DNA from: Candidatus Hydrogenedentota bacterium
GTDB lineage: Bacteria > Hydrogenedentota > Hydrogenedentia > Hydrogenedentales > JAEUWI01
DNA: 59,766 bases
Assembly (NCBI GenBank): GCA_016182605.1
Contig: JACPGE010000006.1
Span: 1 to 59,766 of the forward strand
Direction of reading: 5' to 3'
Shown here piece by piece: positions 8,548-17,175 of this stretch (the stretch's first letter is position 1; each line of letters starts with the position of its first letter). The translations under genes were made by a program, and so were the position numbers. A model generated the notes under the pieces. That model searched no databases and was not told where the DNA came from. It saw only the letters and a list, made by a program, of their open reading frames with translations.

Positions 8548-8755
8548 CCCGCATATTTCACCACTCTATGGCCTTCAGATTACATGCGGATTGGCAACGT
8601 GGTGAAATATGCTCAGCGTGACGATGGCGCTGGCGTTCACTGGGTAGGCTAAATCACGGGCTGTTTGTTATTTTCAGACTTGAAGTTGAGTCAACGATAC
8701 GTATGAGCGGGCGTTATGACTACATCGTTTGGAGCCCGTGATTTATCCGGACTAA
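8544..8755 (+). repeat. MITE-like dispersed repeat, copy 1
   Basis: A 212-bp segment is shared with the inverted copy at 23001-23172. Both begin CTAACCCGCATATTTCACC and end in ATTTATCCGG(A/G)CTAA. The ends form imperfect terminal inverted repeats (CCCGCATATTTCAC against CCCGGATAAATCAC), and both sides carry CTAA, which would fit a 4-bp YTAR target duplication of the IS5 type. Both copies share internal CTAAATCACGGGCTGT and GAGCCCGTGAT stretches, which pair with each other. Copy 1 has about 40 extra bp that form a 14-bp inverted repeat (8551-8564 with 8599-8612). The left CTAA contains the stop codon of the LysR gene. Confidence 0.75.
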
Positions 8756-8935
8756 GGCACGAAGCCCGCCCCGGAGATCGGGCGCATACATTGAAATTCC
8801 CGCCCCCACAATGCATAATCGCCAGCAAATCCCCGCAAAATGGCGCGTGACGGCATTTTGTCGCACGCAGCAACCCAGCGCCGGATGCCGCAAAATATGC
8901 CCGGCACTGCCCTGCGATACACCGCTGAGAGAGTC

Positions 8936-10507
8936 ATGACCGCTGAGAACAAGCCCACTGCCGCAACCCCGCAAACGCTTCTTCCCAGCGTCCTGTGCTG
9001 GTCGCTCCTCGCCTGCGGCGCCTTCTTCCTCATGTGGGTCATGCTCCACCGCAATGGCAACGTCGCCGACGACGCCTTCATCACCCTCACCTATTCGAAG
9101 AACCTCATCGCCGGCAATGGGTTCGTCTACAACCACGGCCCGGCCACGCTCGGCACCACATCGCCGTTGCTCGCGCTCCTCTCCGCCGCGGCTGGCTTCC
9201 TCTTGCCCTTCCTCGAACTCCCCGTCATTGCCACCCTCATTGCCACGGCAGCCTGGGCCGCCTGGGGCTGGATCCTGTATGCCTCCCGTGGCCTCTTCAA
9301 CCTGAACCGCGCAGAGGCAACCCTCATTGCGCTCACCGTGTATACCACACGCTTCGTCCACCCCGCCTCGGAACAAACCCTCTTTCAATTGCTCCTGCTC
9401 GTCACGTTCGTGCTCTTCCGCATGCGCCAATGGCTGCTCTGCGGCGCCGCCGCGGGTCTCCTCACGCTCACGCGCGGCGAAGGCGTCCTGCTTCTCCCGT
9501 TGCTCTTTGCAACGCATTACTATCAGGAGCGCTTTCAATGGCGCGCCGCGTTGGCCGGTGTCCGCGGCGTCGCCGTGGGCAGCGCCGTCATCCTCGGTCT
9601 CTGGACGCTCTATGCCCTGCCCGAATTCGGCTCCGTCCTTCCACAGACGCTTAAAGTAAAAATCGCCCAAGGGCAAAACACCGGCTACTACGGCCGCTCT
9701 TTCCTGCCGGGACTGCTCGTCCGCATGACCACCTGGGACGCGGATGGGCTCCTGCTGCGCGTTGTCACGTGGAGCTTCGCCGTCATGGGCGCCTGGCGCG
9801 TCGTGCGCCGCCACCCGCACTTGGCCCTCTTCGGCGGCTGGATACTGCTCTATGTCGCCGGCTACACCTATCTCGGCGTGCCCTCCGTTTACATCTGGTA
9901 CCAATATCCCGTCTACTTCATCTGGCTGCTCCTCGCCGGCGTTGGCCTGGCATTTGCCGCGGAACGCCTCCTGACCTGGCCGCGCTTCTCCCGCCCCGTC
10001 CGCACCGCCCTCACGGCCCTCCTGCTCCTCTTCGTTCTCCTTCCCCGCTACTATGACGTCTGGGAACGCGCCAAAGACTACCCGGGCGATGTCCGCGCGG
10101 AGTCCTACAAATACGTCGCCGCCTGGCTCCGCGAAAACACCAAGCCCGAAGACACCGTCGGCTCCGGTGAAGTCGGCTACCTCGGCTATTACACCTCCAA
10201 CAAGATCATCGACATGGCCGGACTCATCTCCCCCGATCCCCAGGCCGTGCTCGATATCCCCTCGTGGGAAGAGGCCGTGTCACGCTTTGCGCCGCAATAT
10301 CTCGTCGAGTGCCTTCCCACTGCCACCACCAGCGAAAAGGACGTCGTGTTGCGTGGAGACGTGCGCTACGAACCCGTACTCACGCGCCCGCTGCTCCTCC
10401 CCTGGCGCACCCCGCCCGAACACCTCTGCGTGCTCTTCCGGAAACTGCCGCAGCCCGAAGCCACTCCATCGGATAACGCTCCGGCGCAGGCCCCACCGGG
10501 CAACTGA
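8936..10507 (+). CDS. Membrane glycosyltransferase-like protein (GT39/ArnT-type fold)
   Basis: This 523-aa polytopic protein has about ten hydrophobic segments and the early loop motif DDAFITLTYSKNL typical of the GT-C dolichyl-phosphate mannosyltransferase/ArnT clan, where the paired Asp residues act in catalysis or metal binding. Such proteins move a sugar from a lipid carrier to a lipid or protein on the outer face of the inner membrane. A soluble C-terminal part starts near residue 390 (YKYVAAWLRENTKPEDTV), resembling uncharacterised bacterial membrane proteins with a 'GEVGYLGYYT' segment. The frame is open from 8840, but ATG 8936 just before the first membrane helix is more likely. Acceptor and donor are unknown. 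Confidence 0.75.
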   Translation: MTAENKPTAATPQTLLPSVLCWSLLACGAFFLMWVMLHRNGNVADDAFITLTYSKNLIAGNGFVYNHGPATLGTTSPLLALLSAAAGFLLPFLELPVIATLIATAAWAAWGWILYASRGLFNLNRAEATLIALTVYTTRFVHPASEQTLFQLLLLVTFVLFRMRQWLLCGAAAGLLTLTRGEGVLLLPLLFATHYYQERFQWRAALAGVRGVAVGSAVILGLWTLYALPEFGSVLPQTLKVKIAQGQNTGYYGRSFLPGLLVRMTTWDADGLLLRVVTWSFAVMGAWRVVRRHPHLALFGGWILLYVAGYTYLGVPSVYIWYQYPVYFIWLLLAGVGLAFAAERLLTWPRFSRPVRTALTALLLLFVLLPRYYDVWERAKDYPGDVRAESYKYVAAWLRENTKPEDTVGSGEVGYLGYYTSNKIIDMAGLISPDPQAVLDIPSWEEAVSRFAPQYLVECLPTATTSEKDVVLRGDVRYEPVLTRPLLLPWRTPPEHLCVLFRKLPQPEATPSDNAPAQAPPGN

Positions 10508-10616
10508 TCCACACTGCTCGCCGGAAGCATCCTCATCTGGATCGACGCCGAAAATTGCTGTATCTTGTCGGCGGGCAACCTGCCGCCCTGCAAGGCGCCG
10601 GAACGGAGAAGAAACC

Positions 10617-12392
10617 ATGAACGATCGCCGATCTCGACGGTATCGCACCGGGCCACTCCTCGCCTGCATCTTCGTCGTGCTGCATTCTGCCGCGGCGTTC
10701 CCGCAGTCCGGCGCGCCCAACGTCGTCCTCGTGATCACCGACGACCAGGGCTATGGCGATTTTGGAGCAACCGGCAATGCCATCATCGAGACGCCCAACC
10801 TGGACGCCATGGCACAGCGCAGCGCGTGGATGAAGACCTTCTACGTGAGCCCGGTCTGCTCGCCCACGCGCGCCAACCTGCTCACGGGCCGCTACAACTA
10901 CCGCACCCGCTGTATCGATACCTTCGTGGGGCGCTCCATGATGGATCCCGCCGAAGTGACCCTCGCGGAAGCCTTGCGCGATGCGGGCTACGCCACGGGC
11001 ATCTTCGGCAAATGGCATTTGGGCGACTGCTATCCGATGCGCGCCCAGGATCAAGGCTTCGAGGAGTCGCTCGTGCTGCGTGGCGGCGGTCTGGCCCAGC
11101 CCGCGGATCCGCCAGAGAACCGGGATCGCTACACCGATCCCATCCTCTTTCACAATGGCGAGGCGCAGCAAACAAAGGGCTATTGCACCGACGTCTATTT
11201 TGACGCCGCCATGCACTTCATCGATCGCGCCCACCAACAGAAGCGCCCCTTCTTCACCTACATCGCCACCAATGCCCCTCACGGCCCTTTTCACGACGTG
11301 CCGGAAGCGCTGCGGCAGCATTATCTCTCGAAAGATCTTAACTCCCTGATGATTGGCGTGCCCGAAGGCAGGCGCGAAAAGGAATTCGACACCCTGACCC
11401 GTGTGGCCGCCATGATCACGAATGTCGACGAGAACATGGGCAGGCTCTTTGTGCATCTGGATTCCCTGGGGCTCACAGACAACACCCTGGTGATTTTTAC
11501 GAACGACAACGGACCGGCCACCTCCCGCTACGCCGGTCCGTTTCGAGGACAAAAGTCGGAGGTTTACGAGGGTGGCGTGCGTTCGCCGCTGTGGCTCCAG
11601 TGGCCCGCGCGCCTGAAGGCGGGAACATCGCGCGAGGAGCCCGTGGCCCACTACGACGTCATGCCGACCATTCTGGAGGCGTGCGGCGTGGCCCCGCCGG
11701 CAGGCGTCCAACTCGACGGCCGCAGTTTTCTCCCGCTCTTGCTCGACCCCGCGGCAGCCTGGCCCGAGCGCACGCTCTTCATCCAGACCCATCGTGGCGA
11801 TGTCCCCCAGCGCTACCACCAATTCATGGCGCGCGATCGCCAATGGAAGCTGCTCCACGCAAGCGGCTTCGGCAACGAATCTTTCCAGGGCGAACCGCGC
11901 TTCGAACTCTACAACCTGCTCGCCGACCCCGGCGAACGCAGCGATCTCGCCGCCACGCACCCGGATGTGGTCGCCCGCCTGCGCAGCGCCTACGACAACT
12001 GGTTCGACGACGTCTCCGCCACGCGCCCGGACAACTACGCCCCGCCGCGCATCGTCATCGGCACGGAACACGAACGCGTGACCCACCTCACGCGGCAGGA
12101 CTGGCGCAACGCCACGTGGGACAAGAGCGCCGCCGGCCATTGGGAAGTCGAATTCGCAGAAGCAGGCAACTACACCTTTACCATAAACTGCTTCGTAAAC
12201 CCCGTCGCAGGCACCATCCAACTCGACGTAGGCAATACGGTACAGCGTGCGGCGCTCTCCGCAAACACCGCGAACGCCAAATTCGAAAACATCCCCGTAG
12301 CCGCAGGGCGCACCACGATACAGGCCCGCATCCACTGCGAGGACGACGACGCAGGCGCGTACCAAGTCACCGTTGAACGCAGCCATGAGTAG
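10617..12392 (+). CDS. Secreted type I sulfatase
   Basis: This 591-aa protein has an Arg-rich signal peptide (MNDRRSRRYRTGPLLACIF) and a formylglycine-type sulfatase domain. The sulfatase signature CSPTR starts at Cys81, the residue converted to formylglycine. Metal ligands are visible in ITDDQGYGD (Asp42-Asp43) and TNDNGP, with GKWHLG and HGPFHD also present. It hydrolyses sulfate esters, probably from polysaccharide, in the periplasm or outside. The last 120 residues (from about 470) look like an added beta-sandwich, perhaps carbohydrate-binding (HWEVEFAEAGNYTF). The frame is open further upstream, but ATG 10617 has GGAG close by and starts the signal peptide. It needs a formylglycine-generating enzyme, which is not in this window. 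Confidence 0.93.
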   Translation: MNDRRSRRYRTGPLLACIFVVLHSAAAFPQSGAPNVVLVITDDQGYGDFGATGNAIIETPNLDAMAQRSAWMKTFYVSPVCSPTRANLLTGRYNYRTRCIDTFVGRSMMDPAEVTLAEALRDAGYATGIFGKWHLGDCYPMRAQDQGFEESLVLRGGGLAQPADPPENRDRYTDPILFHNGEAQQTKGYCTDVYFDAAMHFIDRAHQQKRPFFTYIATNAPHGPFHDVPEALRQHYLSKDLNSLMIGVPEGRREKEFDTLTRVAAMITNVDENMGRLFVHLDSLGLTDNTLVIFTNDNGPATSRYAGPFRGQKSEVYEGGVRSPLWLQWPARLKAGTSREEPVAHYDVMPTILEACGVAPPAGVQLDGRSFLPLLLDPAAAWPERTLFIQTHRGDVPQRYHQFMARDRQWKLLHASGFGNESFQGEPRFELYNLLADPGERSDLAATHPDVVARLRSAYDNWFDDVSATRPDNYAPPRIVIGTEHERVTHLTRQDWRNATWDKSAAGHWEVEFAEAGNYTFTINCFVNPVAGTIQLDVGNTVQRAALSANTANAKFENIPVAAGRTTIQARIHCEDDDAGAYQVTVERSHE

Positions 12393-12419
12393 TCAACTCA
12401 CCAGCAAGCAATCAGCACA

Positions 12420-12497
12420 CACCAAGGGGACTGTACCTGCCGGCAAGCAATCGTCGAACTGGACTCATTCCTCCCACCGGCAGGGACTGTACCCGAG
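12420..12497. repeat. GGGGACTGTACC paired repeat, copy 1
   Basis: Two direct GGGACTGTACC motifs (12427-12437 and 12483-12493) bracket a region whose edges are GCCGG and CCGGC. The same arrangement with the same 57-58 bp period recurs at 21765-21842. It lies between the sulfatase stop and the crotonase start, mostly untranslated. Confidence 0.6.
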
Positions 12498-12543
12498 CGC
12501 AAACCAACAGGACCATACCCAGCACACACCAAGGAGACCCGCC

Positions 12544-13305
12544 ATGGACCACGTCGTAATCGAACGGCATGAAGACATCGCGCTGGTGCGCATGCACCGC
12601 GGCAAGGCCAACCCCATCAACCGCGCCCTGGTGGAGGACATGTTCGAGGCCTTTAAACGCCTCGAACACGATCCCGAATTCAACGCAGTCATCCTCGCCA
12701 GCGCCTCCGAAAAAATCTTCTGCGCGGGCTTCGACATGGACGAAGTCTTCGCCTACGACCGCCCGGGAATGGCGGCATTCTTCGGCCGCTTCATGGACCT
12801 CTTCAATTACCTCGTGCGCTTCCCCAAGCCCACCATCGCCGCAGTCAACGGCCACGCCCTCGCCGGTGGCGCCATCTTCGCCCTCGTGTGCGACGAGCGT
12901 ATCTTCGTCGAAGGAAACTACGGCTTTGCCCTCAACGAGATCGATCTCGGCATCGTGCTCACGCCGGGCATCTTCCAGCTTGCGGCCAATGCCATGGGCG
13001 TCAACCACGCGCGCACCTTTGTCCTCACCGGTGAAAGCCTCTCCCCCGAAGCCGCCTTCGACGTGGGCGCCGTGCGCGCACTGGTGCCACGCGAAGATCT
13101 CGAGACCGCCGCACTGAAGCGCGCCGCCGAACTCGCCGCCAAGCCGCCCCAGGCCATGGGCATCCTCAAGGGCCTCGTCGCCGATCACACCGGATTCCCC
13201 AAAGAAACCGCTGACCGCGCCTACCTGGACGTCTTCCTCGACCACTGGTTTTCCGAAGAATGCCTGAGCGCGCGCAAGGCTGTCGCGGCAAAGGTGAGAA
13301 AATGA
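12544..13305 (+). CDS. Crotonase-family protein, probable enoyl-CoA isomerase type
   Basis: This 253-aa enoyl-CoA hydratase/isomerase family member has the first oxyanion-hole segment (FCAGFDMDEV) and NGHALAGGAIF for the second. In hydratases a catalytic Glu follows GGxx; here that position is Phe, while the second Glu is kept in ALNEIDLGI. One Glu in an LNE context is the pattern of delta3-delta2-enoyl-CoA isomerases (ECI), so an isomerase acting on unsaturated acyl-CoA is more likely than a hydratase. The start is ATG 12544 with AGGAG upstream; the frame opens earlier through the repeat, but that part is not protein-like. No beta-oxidation partner is adjacent. Confidence 0.85.
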   Translation: MDHVVIERHEDIALVRMHRGKANPINRALVEDMFEAFKRLEHDPEFNAVILASASEKIFCAGFDMDEVFAYDRPGMAAFFGRFMDLFNYLVRFPKPTIAAVNGHALAGGAIFALVCDERIFVEGNYGFALNEIDLGIVLTPGIFQLAANAMGVNHARTFVLTGESLSPEAAFDVGAVRALVPREDLETAALKRAAELAAKPPQAMGILKGLVADHTGFPKETADRAYLDVFLDHWFSEECLSARKAVAAKVRK

Positions 13306-13366
13306 GTCATACGATGAATTCCACGCACAGAGAACAAAACGTGTCTCTTTCAGCGAAGTTATAACA

Positions 13367-13915
13367 ATGCAAATGTCAAGCGTTCTAAGAGTCCTCGGGT
13401 TGGTGCTGCTTGCGTCGGGGTGTATGCATTTACAACCCGAAACGCGCAAATCGACTTTCACGGGAGTTTCCGAATCGACGGCTTGGCCAGTACGGGCGTT
13501 ACTCTGTCCCAGCTTCTACGGAGAAGTCTGCGACGTTGAGGATATGAGCGATCGAATCGAGATTGTACAATCTCATAGCGGGGGCGTTGCAGGCCTTTCG
13601 CTTTGTCACGCAATAGTGTGCCTGAAGAAAGTCGATTTGAATGTCATCCTGGACAGACAAGCAGCATCGCAGAAACACTTCGAGCGTGTTGAAGGTGCCG
13701 ACTGGGTCGAACACGCGTTTGGTGAAGGTTCCGGCGCTACTCACAAGAAGGGGCAAAGCTACAACTTGGCCTGGTGGGATCCAGACAGCCATGCTGCAGA
13801 AGAATACATTTTTTATAACTACTATGAAAATAATCCTACTACATGGATCTTCCTGAAAATCTGTGATGCCTCGCATGGCCGGAAGCTGGTTTATATTCGG
13901 TTTGAAAGCGATTGA
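13367..13915 (+). CDS. Lipoprotein of unknown function
   Basis: This 182-aa product is not recognised. The N-terminus MQMSSVLRVLGLVLLASGC is a lipoprotein signal with lipobox LASGC (Cys19), so it is probably membrane-anchored. The mature part contains five further cysteines and a Trp/Tyr-rich C-terminal half (NLAWWDPD, YIFYNYYENN). The base composition is lower in GC than the neighbours, and it lies immediately next to the insertion sequence, so it may be foreign. ATG 13373 is an equally possible start. Confidence 0.65.
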   Translation: MQMSSVLRVLGLVLLASGCMHLQPETRKSTFTGVSESTAWPVRALLCPSFYGEVCDVEDMSDRIEIVQSHSGGVAGLSLCHAIVCLKKVDLNVILDRQAASQKHFERVEGADWVEHAFGEGSGATHKKGQSYNLAWWDPDSHAAEEYIFYNYYENNPTTWIFLKICDASHGRKLVYIRFESD

Positions 13916-13968
13916 CCGGAACCGGAGTGGGTAATGCATAAATTTCGTTTACCCTTACCGCCAAGATT

Positions 13969-15515
13969 TTTTCTCGTTCCCACGGAGGACCGCTTGTCAT
14001 TACACATAAGTATTGAGTTGTGTGGCAAGTATGTATCCCTGTGTCATATCGCTTAGCCGTTTCCATCCTCTCCAAATGCTGAGCCATCCTGGTGGCCCAT
14101 CGTTCTTGCGGTTCAGGTAGCCACCGATTCGTGCGATGGTGTTCATGAGTGTTCTGTTGGTCCAACCGTTGATGGGACGCCCGTATTTTATTCCGAGCAC
14201 CTTGAGGCTCTCGGCGGGAATGCTCTCTTCGCTAATTGGGTCGTCAGGGTGGGTATTGGCAATGAGTTTTAGTTGAAGCAGTTCAACGGCAATGACGGCG
14301 TGGATGGCGAGCAATGGCTTTATGCGATCAGCCGTCGATAATTGCGAATCTTCGATGTTGGTTCCCGTTTTGAGTGCTTTGTGATACTCCTCGATCAGCC
14401 AGCGGCAAGCATAGGCGCCTATCACGCGTCTTGCGTGTGCGAACGTGTCACAGGGCCAACTGCTGAGCAAGACCCAGTGCACCGCGTCTTGCTCGTTGGG
14501 CGGGTCTACCTCGCGGACCTCAACGAGCCCAGTCTGTAACGGCGCGTAGCGGGATTGGAATTCGCGTTTCGGACGGATAGCGGCATTCAAGGAACGCACC
14601 TCCACTTGAGCGCGACGGGCTGTGACGCTTGGACGTGCGCGAAGATCGAGCCCGTAGACACCCAGGACCGGAGCTTGCGCTATCGCTTCGAAGATGTCTT
14701 GTTCCAGAGGTAATGTCTTGCGGCGCTGGGCCGCGCGAAGCACCCAATCGATATTGCGTTCGCCACAGTCCGCCATGACCTCGAAAATATCGCACTCGCG
14801 ATCCGCCACCAGCGCCCAGCGGGACGAGCCGGGCGGCCCATCCGTCCCACGCAAGGCCCGTCCCCACCGATCCGATTCGCGCGGCACAGATCGCTTGACA
14901 CTCTTGCGCTTGGCCTTCTTCCTGTCTTTGCGTGTGCCATCCGGCGCTTCGCGCGCCCAGCATTCTTGACTGAAAAGCCCCTCCAGTGTCACTTCGGGCT
15001 CATACGTGGCGGACCATTGTGCGACCTTTGCCGCAAGACAGGTATGGACAAGCAAGCCTTGAGAGCCTTTGTTGCTCATCGGACCCATACCTGCAATCGA
15101 GTCGCGCTGACTGAATGAGAGGGCTGTGGTGTCCTCAATCAGAAGAAACTCGCCCGCATTACGGCACACGCCTCGCGTACGCTCGACATGAGCACGTAAA
15201 ACCTCTTCGTGGGTTACACTGTCATGACTGAACAATCGGTAGGCCGCCTTCGTTGCCGCTTCATTTCCCAAGGCACGCGGCAAAGTACCACACGGATGCT
15301 CCCGAAGACACGCCGCCACCTCCACCAATCGCCGGCGAAGCCGAAGATCGGGCAGATGTGCCCCCCAGAACTGACCGTGCGCCCAATCCAGTGCTTCTTC
15401 CATAAGTAGCCTCCTCTCGCTGACTTACAGAATAAACGCAACATATGGTATTCTTGTTGACTACAACATACAACATATGAGTAATGACAAGCGGAGGACC
15501 GTGGGAACGAGAAAA
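13969..15515 (-). mobile_element. IS4-family insertion sequence (Tn5/IS50-like)
   Basis: A 1547-bp element bounded by 35-bp imperfect inverted repeats (13969-14003 and 15481-15515). The outer 17 bp (TTTTCTCGTTCCCACGG) and inner 13 bp (CGCTTGTCATTAC) match exactly, and only 5 bp between them differ. It encodes one transposase. The bases just outside do not form a visible 9-bp target duplication, so either one edge is misplaced or the site has been rearranged. Confidence 0.8.
14000..15403 (-). CDS. IS4-family transposase, Tn5-like
   Basis: A full-length 467-aa transposase. The N-terminus (residues 5-60, WAHGQFWGAHLPDLRLRRRL) is the Tnp DNA-binding domain of Tn5-like enzymes. The DDE residues are visible: Asp91 in IEDTTALSF, Asp201 in VADRECDIFE, and the YREK signature Y-2-R-3-E-6-K in YACRWLIEEYHKALK. 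A C-terminal dimerisation region follows. A strong AGGAGG precedes ATG 15403, and the stop lies inside the left inverted repeat. No frameshift or premature stop is seen, so it may still be active. Confidence 0.95.
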   Translation of the reverse strand: MEEALDWAHGQFWGAHLPDLRLRRRLVEVAACLREHPCGTLPRALGNEAATKAAYRLFSHDSVTHEEVLRAHVERTRGVCRNAGEFLLIEDTTALSFSQRDSIAGMGPMSNKGSQGLLVHTCLAAKVAQWSATYEPEVTLEGLFSQECWAREAPDGTRKDRKKAKRKSVKRSVPRESDRWGRALRGTDGPPGSSRWALVADRECDIFEVMADCGERNIDWVLRAAQRRKTLPLEQDIFEAIAQAPVLGVYGLDLRARPSVTARRAQVEVRSLNAAIRPKREFQSRYAPLQTGLVEVREVDPPNEQDAVHWVLLSSWPCDTFAHARRVIGAYACRWLIEEYHKALKTGTNIEDSQLSTADRIKPLLAIHAVIAVELLQLKLIANTHPDDPISEESIPAESLKVLGIKYGRPINGWTNRTLMNTIARIGGYLNRKNDGPPGWLSIWRGWKRLSDMTQGYILATQLNTYV

Positions 15516-15539
15516 GTGATTGGGGAATAGGCAGACAGG

Positions 15540-16295
15540 CTACTCCGGCACCGATGCGACTACAAGGAAACTGTCGGCGCGATCGAGGGTGTCGTCGATG
15601 ACGAAGCGGATCGTACAGCCGAGATGCCTCAAAAGATCGACGATCTCGTTCTGGGTCCACACGTGATAGTGGATGTGCCCATGTCTTACGAGGTAGCCCA
15701 TGTCGCACGTGCCATCCGGCCGGCAAACCTCGTCTTTCCAGGCGCTGTTCGCAACCCGCACCACGTTTTCCTCGAAGTCTTTCCAGTGCGTCGTGTCGTC
15801 GATGCCCACGCCCCGCGCAAAGTCTTCCAGGTGGTGTGCGAGCGGCGTGAGTGCGCGGTTCCGATCGAAGGTACGGTCACGGTGCGGCAGGCGCAGCACC
15901 AGCACGCCGCCGGGCCGCAGCACGCGGCTCCACTCGTTCAGCACGCGGATCGTGTCCGGGCAGTGCTCGAGCACGTGCGATGAAAACACATAGTCCAGCG
16001 TCTTCGACCCAAAGGGCAGCGCCGCCGCGTCGGCGACGACATCGGTGTCGATGGGCGTCTGGTTGTAGTGGGTGAAGCGATCGACGTAGATCGTCGTTGC
16101 GCGGGAGGTCTGCGGGTTGACGCCCGGCCCGATCTCGCAGCCGCGCCCGCGGCAATAGCGGCGCACGACCCAGCGCGTGAAGTGCACATTGAGAAAGAGG
16201 GTCTTGGGACGTATTGCCCAGCGCGCGGCCTGCTTGAGCGCCGCCATCAGGGCGCCGCTTCCGGCGGCAGCACGCCGTTTCTTTGATGTGGGCAC
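15540..16295 (-). CDS. SAM-dependent methyltransferase (Methyltransf_11 type)
   Basis: This 251-aa class I methyltransferase has a glycine-rich motif I written as CEIGPGVNP, an acidic motif II in IYVDRF, and motif IV/post-I in SSHVLEHCPD and LRPGGVLVLRLPH. The acceptor is not evident. Proteins with an opening like HFTRWVVRRYCRGRG are often found with surface-sugar genes. A frame from ATG 16388 is open but overlaps the Nudix gene; GTG 16295 has GGGAGAA upstream and gives the usual short N-terminus, so it is chosen. The gene ends 25 bp beyond the insertion sequence, whose arrival may have altered its 3' flank. Confidence 0.82.
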   Translation of the reverse strand: MPTSKKRRAAAGSGALMAALKQAARWAIRPKTLFLNVHFTRWVVRRYCRGRGCEIGPGVNPQTSRATTIYVDRFTHYNQTPIDTDVVADAAALPFGSKTLDYVFSSHVLEHCPDTIRVLNEWSRVLRPGGVLVLRLPHRDRTFDRNRALTPLAHHLEDFARGVGIDDTTHWKDFEENVVRVANSAWKDEVCRPDGTCDMGYLVRHGHIHYHVWTQNEIVDLLRHLGCTIRFVIDDTLDRADSFLVVASVPE

Positions 16296-16365
16296 GTTCC
16301 ATTTCTCCCGTTGCGCCGCAGTGTATCGCAGACGCGCGCGCCACGGCAAAGCAACGGGCCTCAAC

Positions 16366-16992
16366 TCAATCAAACCACACGGGCGCACCCGCTTCCTCCG
16401 CTACCCGAAAGAAATGCACGATCTGCGCTTTCGTCACGCGCGACACGGACAATTCGGGCAGTTCGTCTACCCCGAAGAACGCAATCTCGTCCGCCTCGTG
16501 GTTTGGCGTGGCTTCCCCGCCGGTGATCTCGCACTGAAAGAACAGCTTGTAAATGTGAAATGGAAAGGGCGGCTCGTGTCCCTGCTTCTCCCGATCGAGA
16601 ACTGCAAGCAGCCGCACGATGCGCGACTCGAAGCCCGACTCCTCCCGGATCTCGCGGAGCACCGCGTCGCTGGGGGCATCGTTCACATCGGCCCAGCCGC
16701 CGGGAAGGGTCCATCGCCCCGCGTCCATGATCTCGCGGACGAGCAGGAGCTTGTCCTCGCGGAACACGACGCCCCGCACATCCACCTTGGGCGTGGCATA
16801 GCCAAACTCGGCGGCATGCCAGCCACGCACGGTTTCCAGCGGCACATCGGAGGCCGCCGCCAGCATTTCCGCGGCGATGGCGCCCATGCGCGTGTAGCGT
16901 TCCCGGTCGTATTCGATCTGGGAAAAGGTGAGGCCCGTCTGGCTGAGCGCGGCAAGTTCCCGGGCCCAGGCAATGTATTGGCGGGTATGCAT
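16366..16992 (-). CDS. Nudix hydrolase with N-terminal helical domain
   Basis: This 208-aa protein belongs to a Nudix subgroup with an N-terminal helical part (residues 1-60, IAWARELAALSQTGLTFS), usually ADP-ribose or nucleoside-diphosphate-X pyrophosphatases. The Nudix box reads G-WADVN-D-APSDAVL-REIREESGF, with Asp replacing the usual first Glu, a replacement that keeps an acidic residue; the REIREE metal-binding core is complete. The start is ATG 16992 with AAGGAG five bases upstream. The methyltransferase follows about 70 bp downstream on the same strand. Confidence 0.92.
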   Translation of the reverse strand: MHTRQYIAWARELAALSQTGLTFSQIEYDRERYTRMGAIAAEMLAAASDVPLETVRGWHAAEFGYATPKVDVRGVVFREDKLLLVREIMDAGRWTLPGGWADVNDAPSDAVLREIREESGFESRIVRLLAVLDREKQGHEPPFPFHIYKLFFQCEITGGEATPNHEADEIAFFGVDELPELSVSRVTKAQIVHFFRVAEEAGAPVWFD

Positions 16993-17175
16993 GAGGACTC
17001 CTTAATCGTGGGCGGACCGGTGCAGAATACCCCATGGGCGCCGCGAAAGCGAGAGGCACTGCTCGTCGTGTCCTGTTCGTCGCGGCCGAAAACCGCTGGC
17101 GCATCAGCCACATTCCAGCATATACTGGCGACTCTCCCAACGCTCGGGCCCCGGGAATTACATTTGGAGCACCCC

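Noticed and set aside
10053-10616. N-terminal extension of the sulfatase
   Set aside because: The frame is open, but it overlaps the coding sequence of the membrane glycosyltransferase and its residues are not protein-like; a signal peptide begins at 10617.
15214-15726. 170-aa minus-strand frame over the IS right end
   Set aside because: It overlaps the transposase start and the methyltransferase in other frames and matches neither.
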